Of a stretch of DNA of 64,000 nt, positions 22,047-33,542 are shown piece after piece; position 1 is the stretch's first letter, and each line of letters starts with the position of its first letter. The stretch lies in assembly GCA_015680685.1 (NCBI GenBank), contig MNCI01015505.1:158241-222240 (forward strand), written 5' to 3'. The notes beneath the pieces were generated by a model that saw only the letters and a list, made by a program, of their open reading frames with translations, ran no database searches and was not told where the DNA came from. The DNA comes from Gnetum montanum (taxonomy: Eukaryota; Streptophyta; Gnetopsida; Gnetales; Gnetaceae). Made by a program: the position numbers and the translations under genes.

Positions 22047-22540
22047 TACCTCCATGACTGAATAAAAACTTGTCATTGAGTTAAACAAAATGAGGAACAA
22101 GTTCAATTGATTACAAACAGTGGATACGTATCGGATTATTGAATAACATGGACTATTTCATGCTGTAGTGTGGGATTAGACAAAACAAAATCTAGACATC
22201 AACACAAAATACAAAATTTTGTAGAACTCATGTAGTTTCTGGTGGTGGTGGTTTCTCTATGGGCTTCTTTCCTTTATCCTTTGCTCGAGGCTTCTGAAAT
22301 AGATACTTTTGAAGGAGTGCCTGAAGTTTTTTCTCTTTTGTTTAAAGATCATATGTCATTCATGCTGATGTTCCAATGTTTGATGAAGTTGGCACTTCCC
22401 ACAGACATGGCAGTTGCAAAAACATTTGATTGGCTTTAACATACCATGCTGCAAATAGCTGTTGTTTTTCCTCACAGGCAAGGAGGGCCTTCCATTCCTT
22501 CTATGTTCAAGGGAAGTTCCACGTTAGCATAGATGTTGCA
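22047..22540 (-). other. Internal sequence of element II next to its 3' LTR
   Basis: The first 100 bp resemble the region beside the 3' LTR of element B (50471-50570), including the polypurine tract and a 'ggattattga' block. Further right the similarity fades, and the boundary with the nested element E could not be placed exactly. Confidence 0.5.
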
Positions 22541-23799
22541 CCACTGTGAACTTGCCATAGTAGTAATTGGATCATAGGTCAGCGCAGGAGTTGTTTACAT
22601 TCCGATTGGTGTAGATTGGTCCCAGTTGTTGATTCCCTTGGAACCTCGTAGGATGAAAAGCCCAAACTGTGTTTGTTACGTCAAGCTTTGAGTGTTTTGT
22701 TGTGTAACAACCCTGAGAGCGTAATAGTCCCTTAGAGTGTAACGAGCGTAACACCAGAGATAGCCATTTTTTCGCATTTCTAGACTTAGTTATATTCGGT
22801 TTGTTTTCTATAATTTTCATACTTAGCCATTTTTTTAAACATTTTCTGCACCACGTTATTTTTACCAGTATTTTCTTTTCTCATGTTTTTCTTACACAGC
22901 AGATTGAGCCCTGTTAACACCTTGGTTGCTGCCTTGAGCTTGGAGGTGGCTCATCCCATTCAATCGGTGGAAGACGTTGAGCAACCACCTAGCCTTGTGT
23001 GACCACAATGGCAGTCTCTTAGACTGCAACACTAATTGCTGGAACACTAGGCATTGGATGATGAACGGTACAACTTCCTTTACGCAAAGCTTCAGGCGGG
23101 CCTGTCATTAGACCACCAAGAAATAGAAGTGAAGTGTAGTTTTGAGATCATCCATTGAAATAGGAGGAAATTCTTTTCCACCCTTGACGTGGTTATACTG
23201 CTCATTGACAACTTCAAGTGGATCTTAGATCAACTCATTCGGGTGAGTGGGCCAAAAGAATAGGACGTAGCATTGAACTATGATGAACCCTTGCAAGATG
23301 GGCAAGAAGAGTTTGAGTCCCATTTTGACGATGGTGTTTCATTCTACGTCTTCATACAACAATCTACCTCCATCTTCATGCTGCACTAGTCACAGTCCTC
23401 TACCTTCTTTGAGGCAGCCGTGACACTTTCAAGCCCAAGTCTTTGCCAGTGGTAGCTAGCCACCAAGTCCTACCTACGCAACAGAGCATAGGACCTTCTG
23501 CTTCCTTTCCCTTTGTCATTTCTTTGTAGTCTGTTCAGCCTTCACAGTTGGCATGTGTGACACCAACGCTTTTGTATGTGCACACCGTGCCCATGTCGTA
23601 GCCACAGATAAGTCACATGCCCTTTACCCTAGCCATCTCAATCCCACCACCAACAACAACTCCAGCCTCAACCATGTGGTGGGCCGCGACCTTTGTACCC
23701 ACAGTACAATTGTCACATGTGCCACAGTACACACAACAACAAACTTACCAAGCGTCACACATAGTGGCATAGCCCACAATGGGGTAGTGGGCTGCTCCA
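22541..23799 (+). other. 5' LTR/leader region of element E (unresolved)
   Basis: Contains repeats of the 'gagcgtaa / gagtgtaac' type (22690-22750), also present in the 3' LTR region at 40230-40260. This supports an LTR here, but the exact LTR ends and primer site could not be fixed. The part from about 23400 is a leader without a continuous reading frame. Confidence 0.4.
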
Positions 23800-25030
23800 A
23801 TGGCACAGCCAACACAACCCTTCGTAGCATCTCCAAGTTTGGACCAAGCATTTCAACTCATTCAAACCCTCATCGAGGAGTTTAGGCGGCTTAAAGCGGC
23901 CAATTTGGAAATGGTCCACATGATGGACTTCTACCAAGATAATCCCATTAGCCCTATAGTCCCATCGCTAACATTGCCCCCTGGGGTTTCACTACCTCAA
24001 TTCATGAAGTACAATGATGAAGGGGACCCCAATGCCCACTTGGTTATTTTTCGTTCTAAGTGCTTACTATTGGAAGCATGGCCACACGCAATTATCTGCA
24101 TTTTTGCCATGTCTTTGACTGGCAAGGCTTTCGATTGGTATCGTGCGCTCCCTAGAACTTCCATTTCAACTTTAGAGGAGCTGTTGAGCTAGTTTGTAAC
24201 CCGCTTCAAGTACAACTTGAAGCCTGAGGCCATGTTAGACCAACTGATGAACATCAAACAAGGGGCATTGGAGCCGGTGTAAAAGTTCATACAACGTTGG
24301 AGTGCCTCGCTTAATGAAATCTGTGAGCCGATAGTTAAAATCCACCTGTTGACTATCTTCAAGGGTGCAATAAATGATTTCATCAAATCAAAGTTGTACT
24401 ACTTAGCCCCACGTTCTCTTAGCCAAGCTTTTGCTCAGACAATAAACATACAAGACGTGGTAGAAACCAGTAGGGACCCAACTTATGTGGCCTACAAACA
24501 TGTACATGCAAAGAAAGACAAAGAAAAGAGAGGCCACAACAACCATTGCAGCTGTGGTTGATGAAGCCAAACCCAACAACAACAAGTCAATGGCTAAGGT
24601 GCCTAAGACCCTAGCCAACAACAACAAAGCATCGGGTTTTGGCACCGCAGGAACCCACCAACTTGCATTATCGATGGCCATGAGGCAACCTCCCCAAAGG
24701 TCAAACTTTGAGCACAAGGATTGCTCGAAGTACATTCCTTTGCCTATCAAGCTATTAGAGCTATTAGATCAACTGCTTAGTGTTGGGTGCATTCAACACA
24801 AACAAATGTTTGAAGATGTACAAAAATGCCATGAGAGGTACTGTGAGGTCCTTTGAAACCCTTCTACGACTATGTTGAATGAGCCTTTAGTACTTAAGAA
24901 CTTCAGATTGGATTAGTTCTGCAACTACATTAGTTGCATGGCCACGACACAGATTACTGCTTGGCTTTGAAGGATGACATCCAATGCACAATCGATCAAG
25001 GTAAGCTAGTCCTTGATGAAAGCAATCCTG
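23800..25030 (+). pseudogene. gag of element E
   Basis: The capsid-type gag begins at the ATG at 23800 (MAQPTQPFVASPSLDQAFQL). It contains the retrotransposon gag core: LPQFMKYNDEGDPNAHL, FAMSLTGKAFDWYRALP and, after a stop, FVTRFKYNLKP...FIQRWSASLNEI. A shifted frame then gives the Tat-type knuckle: Cys at 24931, HGHDTDYC and the LKDDIQ tail to about 25000. The protein would coat element RNA in virus-like particles. TAG stops at 24190 and 24281 sit where CAG (Gln) is expected. Confidence 0.85.
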
Positions 25031-25848
25031 TCTGGCCAGAGAACCAATCCATGAAGGTCTACAAGTTCCCACTAAACGTTAGCGGTGCAGGTTACATCAT
25101 CAATGTTATTAGTGTTGATGACGATGTAGAGCCGACACATGAACCATTTGTGGTTCATGCGCCCTTTGGTGACACCGAGGCCTCAACATTAACTAGGCCA
25201 TAGTCCCCCTTTGTCATCAAGGCACCACCTCGAGCGCCTGTGACACCTTTTATGGTTAGGGCCCTGTAGCACATTGCAGCAATGGCAATCTAGACACCTT
25301 TTATCATTAGGGTGCCCAAACGTGTGGATTTTTCATCTACCTGGGGTTCTGTGATGGGGACTGCATCATGACTTGCTTGTTCAAAGAAACATGATGAGTA
25401 TCTGGTTGACAAGATGATCAGGGAGCGCATAGAGTTGGGTCCTCCTAAGCTCATTCCCTTGTCAGCCATTCCCATGGCCTCATCGTCTTAGGCCACTAAT
25501 GCAAACACGAACAGTCAATAGACAAGTACCGAGGCTCAAAAGCCCACAACACAACCAAAAATCAAATCTGCTCCTCGAGAGATTTGCCTCCTAGGATGCA
25601 TGGAGGAGGTAAAAACCATCAAAAGAATAGATGATGAAAAAGACTTTTTAGATGCGCTGGCACAAGTTAAATAGGGGCTTAAATAGAAAAATACAACCTT
25701 GAGCTTGTATGATTTGATGATGATCTCCCCCACTCATTGTGAGGCCTTGGTTTGCATGCTGGCATCCATTCCTGTTAAGGAAGATATGCCAGCGGATGAA
25801 AAGGCTATTCATGCCATAATGCTATTACTTGCAACCAAAGAGTCAAGG

Positions 25849-26300
25849 TCAACACCCTTGACATTTCGCGATGAGGTAATCAAAGTTGACCTTGAAAAGG
25901 GTTAGGTAACCACTACACCCATGTTCATAACGTTTTTTGTAGGTCAATACAACATTCACAGGGTGTATGTTGATGATGGGGCAGCAACCAACATTATACC
26001 ATTCCCTGTCATCGACAAGTTTGGCTTGGTTGATCAAATTAGGCCAACAAGAATGACATGCTTGAAGTCTTTCAATGGAGCACGTGTGGTTGTTAAGGGG
26101 ATAGTCATGATTGATTTCATAGCAGGGGACTAATTCCTCATCAATGCTGAGTTCATCGTGGTGGAAGAAATGCCTGGGTTCAACCTAATCCTAGGGAGGT
26201 CCTGGTTAGCCTAGCTACTGGCCATTTCTTCACCTATCCACCAAGAGATCCACTTGCCTTATGAAGGTGGGGAAGTGATGATCTTTGGTGATAATGTAGC
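25849..26300 (+). pseudogene. Retroviral-type aspartic protease of element E
   Basis: The catalytic motif reads YVDDGAATNIIPF (about 25966-26004), where the usual wording is VDGGA or VDTGS; one catalytic Asp per subunit is present. The second signature FNLILGRSWL (about 26178-26207) is the flap-distal ILGR motif of this lineage. Stops at about 25903, 26131 and 26212 interrupt it. It would cleave the gag-pol polyprotein if intact. Confidence 0.8.
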
Positions 26301-26685
26301 CCCTCAGACCATTAACAATGTAGATACCAAACAAGGGTCAGAGGTAGAGTTCTCTGAAGATGCACCACCTGCTTATAATAAAAGTCAGTGTTGTTCAGTT
26401 GATTTGAAATAGCCAAGCGGAGCAAGCGATTTCCATGAAGAAGCTCTATGGGTAGAACTACCCTTCTCCATAGTAAACGAGGGCCTAGGGGAGTACTATC
26501 TAGTGCTTTCTAGGCCTTACACACCACTTAACCTACATCGGGTTAGGAAACATCTATGTGACTAGGGCATGCCCCTAGTTCACTCACATGTCCAACTTGT
26601 CTTTTGTCCCTTTGTCTGTATAGTTATAGTTTGCATTATTGTTTGCATCTTGCATTAGTTATGATTTCATTTAGCTTTCTTTTTC

Positions 26686-26707
26686 AAAAAAAAAAAAAAA
26701 AAAAAAA
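26686..26707 (+). repeat. Poly-A run (22 A)
   Basis: An uninterrupted A run immediately precedes the 'cttaaactagcaatgacc' repeats. It marks the left edge of the block inserted between protease and RT, and could be a retroposition tail or simple slippage. Confidence 0.6.
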
Positions 26708-27400
26708 CGAGGCTCGAAATGGCCTTAAACTAGCAATGACTTGAAATGACCTTAAATTAGCGATGGCCTTGCTACCATGACCTTAAATTGGCATGGGGCC
26801 CACAAAGGGCCTAATTGCATCAACCAAATCATACATTCAAATTATCACAATATTACATGAAAAGATAATAAAATGAGAAGAAAATAACTGTCATATTTGC
26901 ATTGAATCATTAATAAAATACATAGTTCAAAATTACATCCACAACATGAAATGACCAAAAGGACACAAAGCTACCTAATAGCAGGGCTACATTTTAGGCA
27001 CTTTAGCTTGCAGTGTGTGATGGGGGCCTAGGGCTTGTCTCCTTTCTCTCAATTTGCTACTCCACTGGGTCTTGCACCCTTACTTGGAACCTACGTCAAA
27101 CAAAAATAAGACAATAAATTAGTTAATAAACGAGGTAATATGCAAAATTATAATAAAATAAACAACAATAAACCAAGTTAAACCAACTTGAGAAGGGCCT
27201 GCATCCATGTCTGGGGGCATCTTGTTGAGGCTAGCCTCTAAGCATCAGAGGATTTCATCCTTCAACATACATGTCTAGTCCTCCTCACCCAAGTCAATGC
27301 CTACGAGGGTTTTCCTCTTTTCCATGGTTGTCCATGTGGGTGGCCCTGGAAAAAACATTGCAGAAGTTACCTCTTTGGAAGGTACAATGATCTTTCTCTC
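26708..27400. other. Left flank of the antisense gene block
   Basis: Short repeats of the form 'atgaccttaaattggc' at 26720-26800 are the same as those after the integrase at 37340-37560 and at 31965-31985. The rest is AT-rich and includes the likely 3' end of the minus-strand gene. No plus-strand gene seen. Confidence 0.5.
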
Positions 27401-28067
27401 TAGAGACTTAGTAACCACTACATGGCTCGTGAACAGTTTATAAGCCTACTTTGCACCAATTGTGTCAAGGAATATTTCTTGACATTGGCACTTCATAGAC
27501 TCATCTCTGTACTTCTTACGGTAGGCTTCATGCTCTAGCTTGTAGTGATGTTTGTGGTTCTTTTACATTTGTCCCCATTGATACCCCTTTGCATTATAGT
27601 CCTTTCAATCTTGATTTTTTCTATCCAAGAGGTCCATTTGCAACTGTTGTTCAATAACCTCGTGGGTGGCCTCATTTTTACCTCGAACAACTGACCAATA
27701 CCTAGTGTAATTGATTTTAGTCATGTGTCAACTATCGTCCAGCTTGTCGTGTGTTGCTAGAAATTTGTAGCATGATTGTAGGTCTTCCAGTCTTATCGCC
27801 TGGTTTGCCCCCCTTTCTGAGAGCTCTTCCACCTGTCGCCATAATTGCTCGTTTACACGTTTGCACTTCCACAATGCTCATGCAGAGTACAATGCATACT
27901 TGCTTGCCTCATTGTATACACGACGAGGCACTTTCTCCATCTCGACGGGAAACTCAGTATGACATTGACTTGGATTGCTTTGTTTAGGTCCCATTTGAGT
28001 TGTGACCCCGTCATTCCATAATGGATGACAAAACGTTAGTCATAAGAGAAATAAGAAAGTTAGCAAA

Positions 28068-28111
<44 letters not shown>

Positions 28112-30700
28112 ATGAAAATAAAATAAATGTACCAATCTCAAGGTCTATTTGTTTGAGGTGGTCAGTCATATCATCTATCATGCCTTGCATGAAGGTGAGC
28201 TTATCTGGAGTTTCTAACCACGATCATGTGTGAAAGGTGGATGTTGATGTCGGACGTTCAGCAGAAGCATCGACTGTTGTAACATAAAATACTTTATGAT
28301 CATCAAAAAACAAAAAGACCAAAATAAAATAAAAATAAAAATAAAGAAAAGAAGAAAAAGAAAAAAAAAAGAACACAATGAAGATGGTGGTGCAAAGCTC
28401 CTACACAACAAGCCCTCAAGTGTGAGAGCAGGGGGATCTCCCATTTGCATGTCGTCAAAAAAATGTTCAAGCTCACCATTCTCAAACTGCAACCCTTCTT
28501 CCTTGAGTTGCCTTAATACTTTAGTGGCTTCTTCATCTGTCATGTGTCCCTCAGGTTGAGGGACATCGTCCTCCACAACCTCCTTTATCGCTGCAAGGGT
28601 CCTTTTGCCTGTGTTACACAAATTTAAGTTCGAATGTCCAATAATAAATACAAAAATAGCATGACATTAAATAATGCATACTTACTAGCTAGTTCCAAAT
28701 GCACATCATGAAGCTTGAATCGCAGTTTCTTGCCCTATTTCTCTACTTCATGCACGAGCTCCTCCACAGGATGAGACTTTTTGATCTTTATCCTTGACAA
28801 CCTTACTGTATTGGCGATGAGTTGTGCTCCCCTTGCTGCATTGCTAGTGTTGGTTGGTGGAGCCTTCCTAGCACTATCACGTGCATGGTAGGATTGCCTC
28901 ACATGGCCCTTAGTCATCACTGAGAATGACTCGCCAATTGCCTCCAGGGGGTCCTGTGACCATGTCATGCAGAATAGGTGGTAGATACATGGCTTGGAGA
29001 TCTGGGTGCAATCTTGCATCATCCATTGTCTATTTTCATGAACCACCAAGATTTTTGCAAACCTTCATAGGCACACTACGAAGAAAGCAAAATGCACGTG
29101 CAATTGTGCCTGGAGGTTGCTACGCAACTTGATGATTTTAGCCCATAGGCCTTTGATGAGGTAGTTTGCCTAAGAATACTGTGTCCCCTCCTCTATCACA
29201 TCTCTCATGATTCAAGCTTGCTCCACCTTAAGAATCTTCCCTTGGGAAAGTAGCTTTGGGAATGTGCGAGCTTGAAAAACGAGATAGAGGTGGTGGATCA
29301 TGAGTACATCCACCATCTTCATGGGTATGCCTTTGCATTCCTTTTTAGTGCTCAACCACTCTTCAATGTCCCCTTTATGGTCTAGGTCCTTATCGATCTT
29401 TTTGCTATCAGTAGACCTTCAGAGGGGATTCCAAAGAGATCCATGAAGAGTTCATTCGTGATCTCAAAGACCACTCGCACATTACGAACTTGTGTGCAGA
29501 AGTAGTTGACACTCTTGGTGAAGGAGTTAACTAGGGCAATCATCTTGGCCATCGGGATGTTTGGGTTCATGGTCAAGAAAAGGTCCATGAGCCCAACTCA
29601 CTAAAGATTCTTTGCTACCTTTGCTGAGGCCTCATAGCACAGCTAGCGCTGTGAGCTCTCAACTTCACCATATTTGAAGAGGAGAGTGGCCTCAGTGCAT
29701 CTTGAAGTAATCACGATGACCTCTCTTGACTTAGTTGCAGCTGCAATAAGCAAAGGCAAAATCAGCAACATGATAAAAAATAAAACTAAAAATTCATGAA
29801 AGTAAATAAGTGATATGATTTACGTGGCACAAATAGTGTGCAGGATGACAATAGTGGAACCAAAACCTCCTCTATACTCAATACCCAGGTTGCCGGCTCA
29901 ATGTCTAGCCAACTAAGATTCCAACACCTTTTGTAATATTTGGAATACCTGCGAGGGTATTTTGCAAAATTTGCTCCAACTTGCCCAATCATTTCAACAT
30001 GAATATTCTCAGTAGATAAGAATTCCTATAGGGTAGTTTTGGTCAAGCTTAGTGCTCCTTCTTCATCATGGAGGCCATCTGCGTCAACAGAAAACCTGGC
30101 GATAGGCAAAAGTAGTTAGCATCGTAAGTCATGAAATAATAGGCAACACAAGAAATCACAACAAGGCTCACCTTCCAGTGTAATAGATCATCCCAGGTGG
30201 GTTTTGAAAAATAGTGTGCACACGTTGAGCGAGGAACATGGTGTTATACTTGTTGTAGCATTGGAACTCAGACATTCCCTAGATCCTAGACAAGAGTCTA
30301 AGGCCTTTTTGGCACTGGCTTGAGCTCCCTACTCCTTTGTCTTTAGCAGGCTCATCAGACATAAACCTTAGAATGTCTCAGTTTGCCCTAGGCAATATTG
30401 TCTCAGTTATGATGCTTGCTGCTTCGGTCAACAAGTGTGACCACATTATCACACTGAAGTGGCGGAGTAAGAATTCTAGGAATTCTTATGCACCCAACCT
30501 GAACCAAGCCACCTGGTGTCCCACACGTGTGTATGGTGCGGGCACATTCAGTACGAGATCGCTCATACAGCACAAAATTCCCACCAGTTCCACCACGATG
30601 AGGACAAGTTTCAATAAGACCCTACAATGCCACAATAGTAGCAAGGAAGAAATGTTAGCATTAAAAATAAAAAAAATGCATAACAAATACTCAACATAAT
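27400..30700 (-). pseudogene. Spliced coiled-coil protein gene, antisense to element E; family unknown
   Basis: Reads on the minus strand as exons with short GT-AG introns. Exon (MSEFQCYNKYNTMF... to YYTGR) ends at 30172; intron 30171-30096 (76 bp, GTGAGC...CAG, branch-like GCTAAC) splices in frame to FSVDADGLHDEEG. Exon 30095-29824 is followed by intron 29823-29741 (83 bp, GTAAAT...TTGCAG), again in frame, to KSREVIVITS. Exon 29740-28686 contains the globular core VRVVFEITNELFMDLFGIPSEG and a block near YLIKGLWAKI. Intron 28685-28609 (GTAAGT...ACACAG) leads to VVEDDVPQPEGHMTDEEA. A donor also fits at 28132. The C-terminal part (27990-27440) is coiled coil and rich in Lys, Tyr and Trp (RRVYNEASKYALY..., NHKHHYKLEHEAYRKKY). 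Several stops, mostly TAG or TGA in place of CAG/TGG/CGA, show decay. Not a retroelement protein; resembles the layout at 41000-43566. Function unknown. Confidence 0.55.
28071..28108 (+). repeat. (AG)19 microsatellite
   Basis: Perfect AG dinucleotide run. On the minus strand it is a CT run lying just downstream of a putative intron donor (28132). Confidence 0.97.
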
Positions 30701-30779
30701 TAATTATCCAAACTAGGCCCCATAGAAAAGGGACCTCGGCATACCCATTTAACGTGCCTAGTTCCCAATGAAGTAGAGC

Positions 30780-31060
30780 ACTAACACTTACATTTTTTCA
30801 AGTATCACAATTCCAGAAATATCAAAAAATTTTCTAACTATTGTTTATGCTCTTTGCAAAGTGTGACATCCTCAACTTCAAATTTTTTTTAAGTGTTGGT
30901 TATGCTACGTGCAGAGCGTAATAACTGCAAAACTTCAAAAATTTTCTAAGTGTTGGTTATGCTCCCTATAGAGTGTAACAATTTTAAGATTTTTCTAATT
31001 GTCCACTACGTTGCTTGTTAAGTGTAGCATTGGGAAACCAAAATTTTCTAGCTTTTTGTC
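30780..31060 (+). repeat. Degenerate tandem repeat, 'ttctaagtgttggttatgctc' type
   Basis: Units of about 75 bp combine 'aaattttctaagtgttggttatgct' like cores with 'gagtgtaac'. The same type recurs at 39160-39920 just before the LTR of element E, suggesting that this spot is also post-integrase sequence of a Tat element. Confidence 0.65.
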
Positions 31061-31124
31061 ACATAGTCAAGGACACCTTGGCATGACAGACATGATCCTC
31101 AGTCACCCTTTGATGATCGTTATG

Positions 31125-31555
31125 CTCTAGCATTGTCCCTGGGCCGCCTTGGCCAAGTCCTATCTCATGCTGTGATATAGGATGCCAAAAAAAACCTTGT
31201 TCTGTACTGTGGTGTGGGATGCCAAAAAACCTCATCCCTAGGCTGCCTTAGCCAAGTCCTGTCCCATGTTGCAATGTAGGATGCCAAAAAAAAAACCTTG
31301 TTCTGCACCATGGTGTGAGACACCAAAAAATCTAGTTCTACGCCATGGTGTGAGACGGGTAGAAAACCCTTGTTTCGCGCTGTGGCACGAAATGCCCAAA
31401 TCCTCTATTTTGCGCTATGCTCATGAGACACGTAGAAAACCCTATTTAGTGTCATGTTGTGGGACTCCCAAAAAACCCTATTTTGTGTCATAGTGTAGGA
31501 TGCCCAAAAACCCTTATTCTATGCCATTGCGCAGGACACCAAGAATCTTAGAACC
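31125..31555 (+). repeat. Minisatellite of about 40-60 bp units
   Basis: About eight or nine imperfect units with the core 'tgtggtgtgggatgccaaaaaaccttgttctg'-like wording (shorter variants in each unit). A-runs of 4-10 follow 'gatgcc' or 'gacacc'. No protein-coding signal is credible. Confidence 0.7.
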
Positions 31556-32104
31556 CAAATGTTCAACATGGAAAAAATAAAGAAAATAGAAAAAAAATGC
31601 ATTATGTGCACTTCCTTGGCCATGACTCAAGGTGGCCACAATGGCAGCAGTGGTCCCTACCTAGGGTAGGTTGCCTTCAAAGTCCAAAAACTTGAAACAG
31701 GCAAGAAAGTAGGGAAAGAAGAATCACTAGGGTAGAACGTAGCGTCTTACCTGGCTGATAGTGTCTCCCTGCAGTTCTTAATGCGCGCTCTGAGAAGGTG
31801 CCTTAGTGTACACTCTCCTTCATTAATGTTGGTGAGGCTAGGGTATTTTCATTTACTTTGGCACATCATAGTTGGTTGCTATGCTCTAGCTTTTTCCTTG
31901 TCATGCTCTAGCTTCCCTTTGTTGCTCTTGCTTAAACTTATGACTCATGCATAAACTATGGTTTGCTATGACCTTAAACTGGCAAATTTATGGCTGATCG
32001 AGGCCACAAAAAATCTCTTTACATACAAAAAATTATGACATTATCTTGCTTATTTTATGCATTTTGCTTTATTAAGATAGGTGCCGCTTGACATTTTTTT
32101 TGGT
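31556..32104. other. Unassigned sequence before an assembly join
   Basis: No gene recognised. It contains one 'ctatgaccttaaactggca' repeat (31968-31986) and ends at a single N (32105). Confidence 0.4.
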
Positions 32105-32105
32105 N

Positions 32106-32737
32106 GAAATCATTTTTAATGGTTGCCTTGTTTAGGTCCTGGAAGTCTGTGCAAATGTGTATGCTTCCATTTTTCTTGGGGACAACTACAATGTTTAAGA
32201 CTCAATCAACATAGTCAACTAGCCAGATGAAATCAACCTTGTAAAGCTTAGTGATTTCATCACAAATGACCAATGCCATGTCAAGCATGACTTTACGAGT
32301 TTTTTTTTTAACTGGCTTTACGCAAGGATCAAGAATAATGTTGTGTTGTATTATGCAAGGGTCTAAGCCCGACGTGTCCTCATAGGACCATGCAAATGCC
32401 TTGACATCATCACTAAGGACTTTAGAGATGCTTTGCTGGATTTGAGACTCTAACAAGAAAATAAGTTTTAATGTTTTCACCTTACCTTTACATGTTATTA
32501 CATGGACTTCTATGAAGGGATCCTTGGTTACGTCACCTGCTTCTAAGTCTAGAGCATTGACTAGATGGTTTGGCCAGTTTAGCGATCTCTCTAGGGATGC
32601 TACATTTATGTCATAGGTGAATTGTTCTAAGTCCAAGAGCTCAGTTTTTATGCATCTTGTAGCACCATCGTAAGGTCCAATCAAGACTAATGATGAATGG
32701 AGACTCTCATATGTACTCATTTTTGCAACCTTATTCA
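32106..32737 (-). pseudogene. RT N-terminal segment of element E, in reversed orientation
   Basis: Read on the minus strand it encodes the region that should precede the RT palm at 32755 (+): DVKAFAWSYEDTSGLDPCII, QHNIILDPCVKPVKKKTRKV, LYKVDFIWLVDYVD, then past a stop VPKKNGSIHICTDFQDLNKAT. The piece is bounded by single Ns (32105 and 32738). Flipped, its end (DFQDLNKATIKNDF) would lie one short gap before MPFGLKNAG at 32756. It is most simply a contig placed in the wrong orientation; a true inversion is less likely. Confidence 0.85.
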
Positions 32738-32754
32738 NGACGTTTTGCTATACA

Positions 32755-33480
32755 ATGATGCCCTTTGGACTAAAGAATGCAGGAGTAATCTACCAACGTG
32801 CGATGACATATATCTTTAACCACTATCTATTAGACTTGCTCAATGACTACATTAACAACATAGTAGTTAAGTCCAAAGTAGCTCATGACCACACAGATGA
32901 CTTAGAACACATCCTCAAACGTTGCCTTAGACATGACCTTAGGCTAAATCCTAAAAAGTGTGTCTTTGGCATCAAGATTGGTCACATGCTAGGCTTTGTA
33001 GTATTAGAAGTAGGCATACGCATAGACCTCGATAAGGTTAAGGCTATCACCAACTTAGCACCACCAAAAAACCTTAAAGAGCTACATGGGTTACAAAGTA
33101 GATTACAATTCATACGTAGGTTTATTGCAAGGTTGACCGACAAGTTGTAGCCAATGTAACATTTGCTCAAAAAGGGGGCCCACTTTGAGTGGACAACTCA
33201 ATGTCAAGAGGCATTTGACAACCTGAAAAAGGAGCTGGCTCAACTTCTGACAGTCTACCCTCCGCAAGAAGAGAAATCATTTTATATTTACCTTGCAACC
33301 TTAGACACGTCCATTGCTTCTCTACTTTGCCAAAAGCGAGACAATGGCTTAGAGGTCCTTGTTTACTACTTAAGCCATGTGCTAGTAGCCCATGAGGCAA
33401 AATACAATGATGTGGAGAAGAACTGTCTTGCCTTAGTCTTTGCACTCAAAAATTGGAAACACTACCTTTTTCATAGTTAA
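32755..33480 (+). pseudogene. RT palm/thumb and first RNase H of element E
   Basis: MPFGLKNAGVIYQRAMTYIF begins the RT palm. The catalytic box, normally YIDD, reads YINN at 32848-32859, so both catalytic Asp are Asn. LKRCLRHDLRLNPKKCVFG and the connection (NLKELHGLQSRLQFIRRFI) follow. The RNase H-like part has HFEWTTQCQEAFDNLKKEL and YNDVEKNCLALVFALKNWKHYL. The frame is open over most of its length but is broken near 33150 and 33480. Polymerase activity is impossible with YINN. Confidence 0.9.
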
Positions 33481-33542
33481 GTTCATGTCATTTGCAAAAG
33501 CAACGTACTTAGGGAAATTACAATGAAAATATACAAAAGTAA

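Noticed and set aside
28296-28559. Lys-rich protein on the plus strand
   Set aside because: An A/G-rich low-complexity stretch opposite the minus-strand coding sequence; no domain.
31125-31555. CRISPR-like regularly spaced repeats
   Set aside because: Units are imperfect and continuous with no unique spacers; this is a plant minisatellite.
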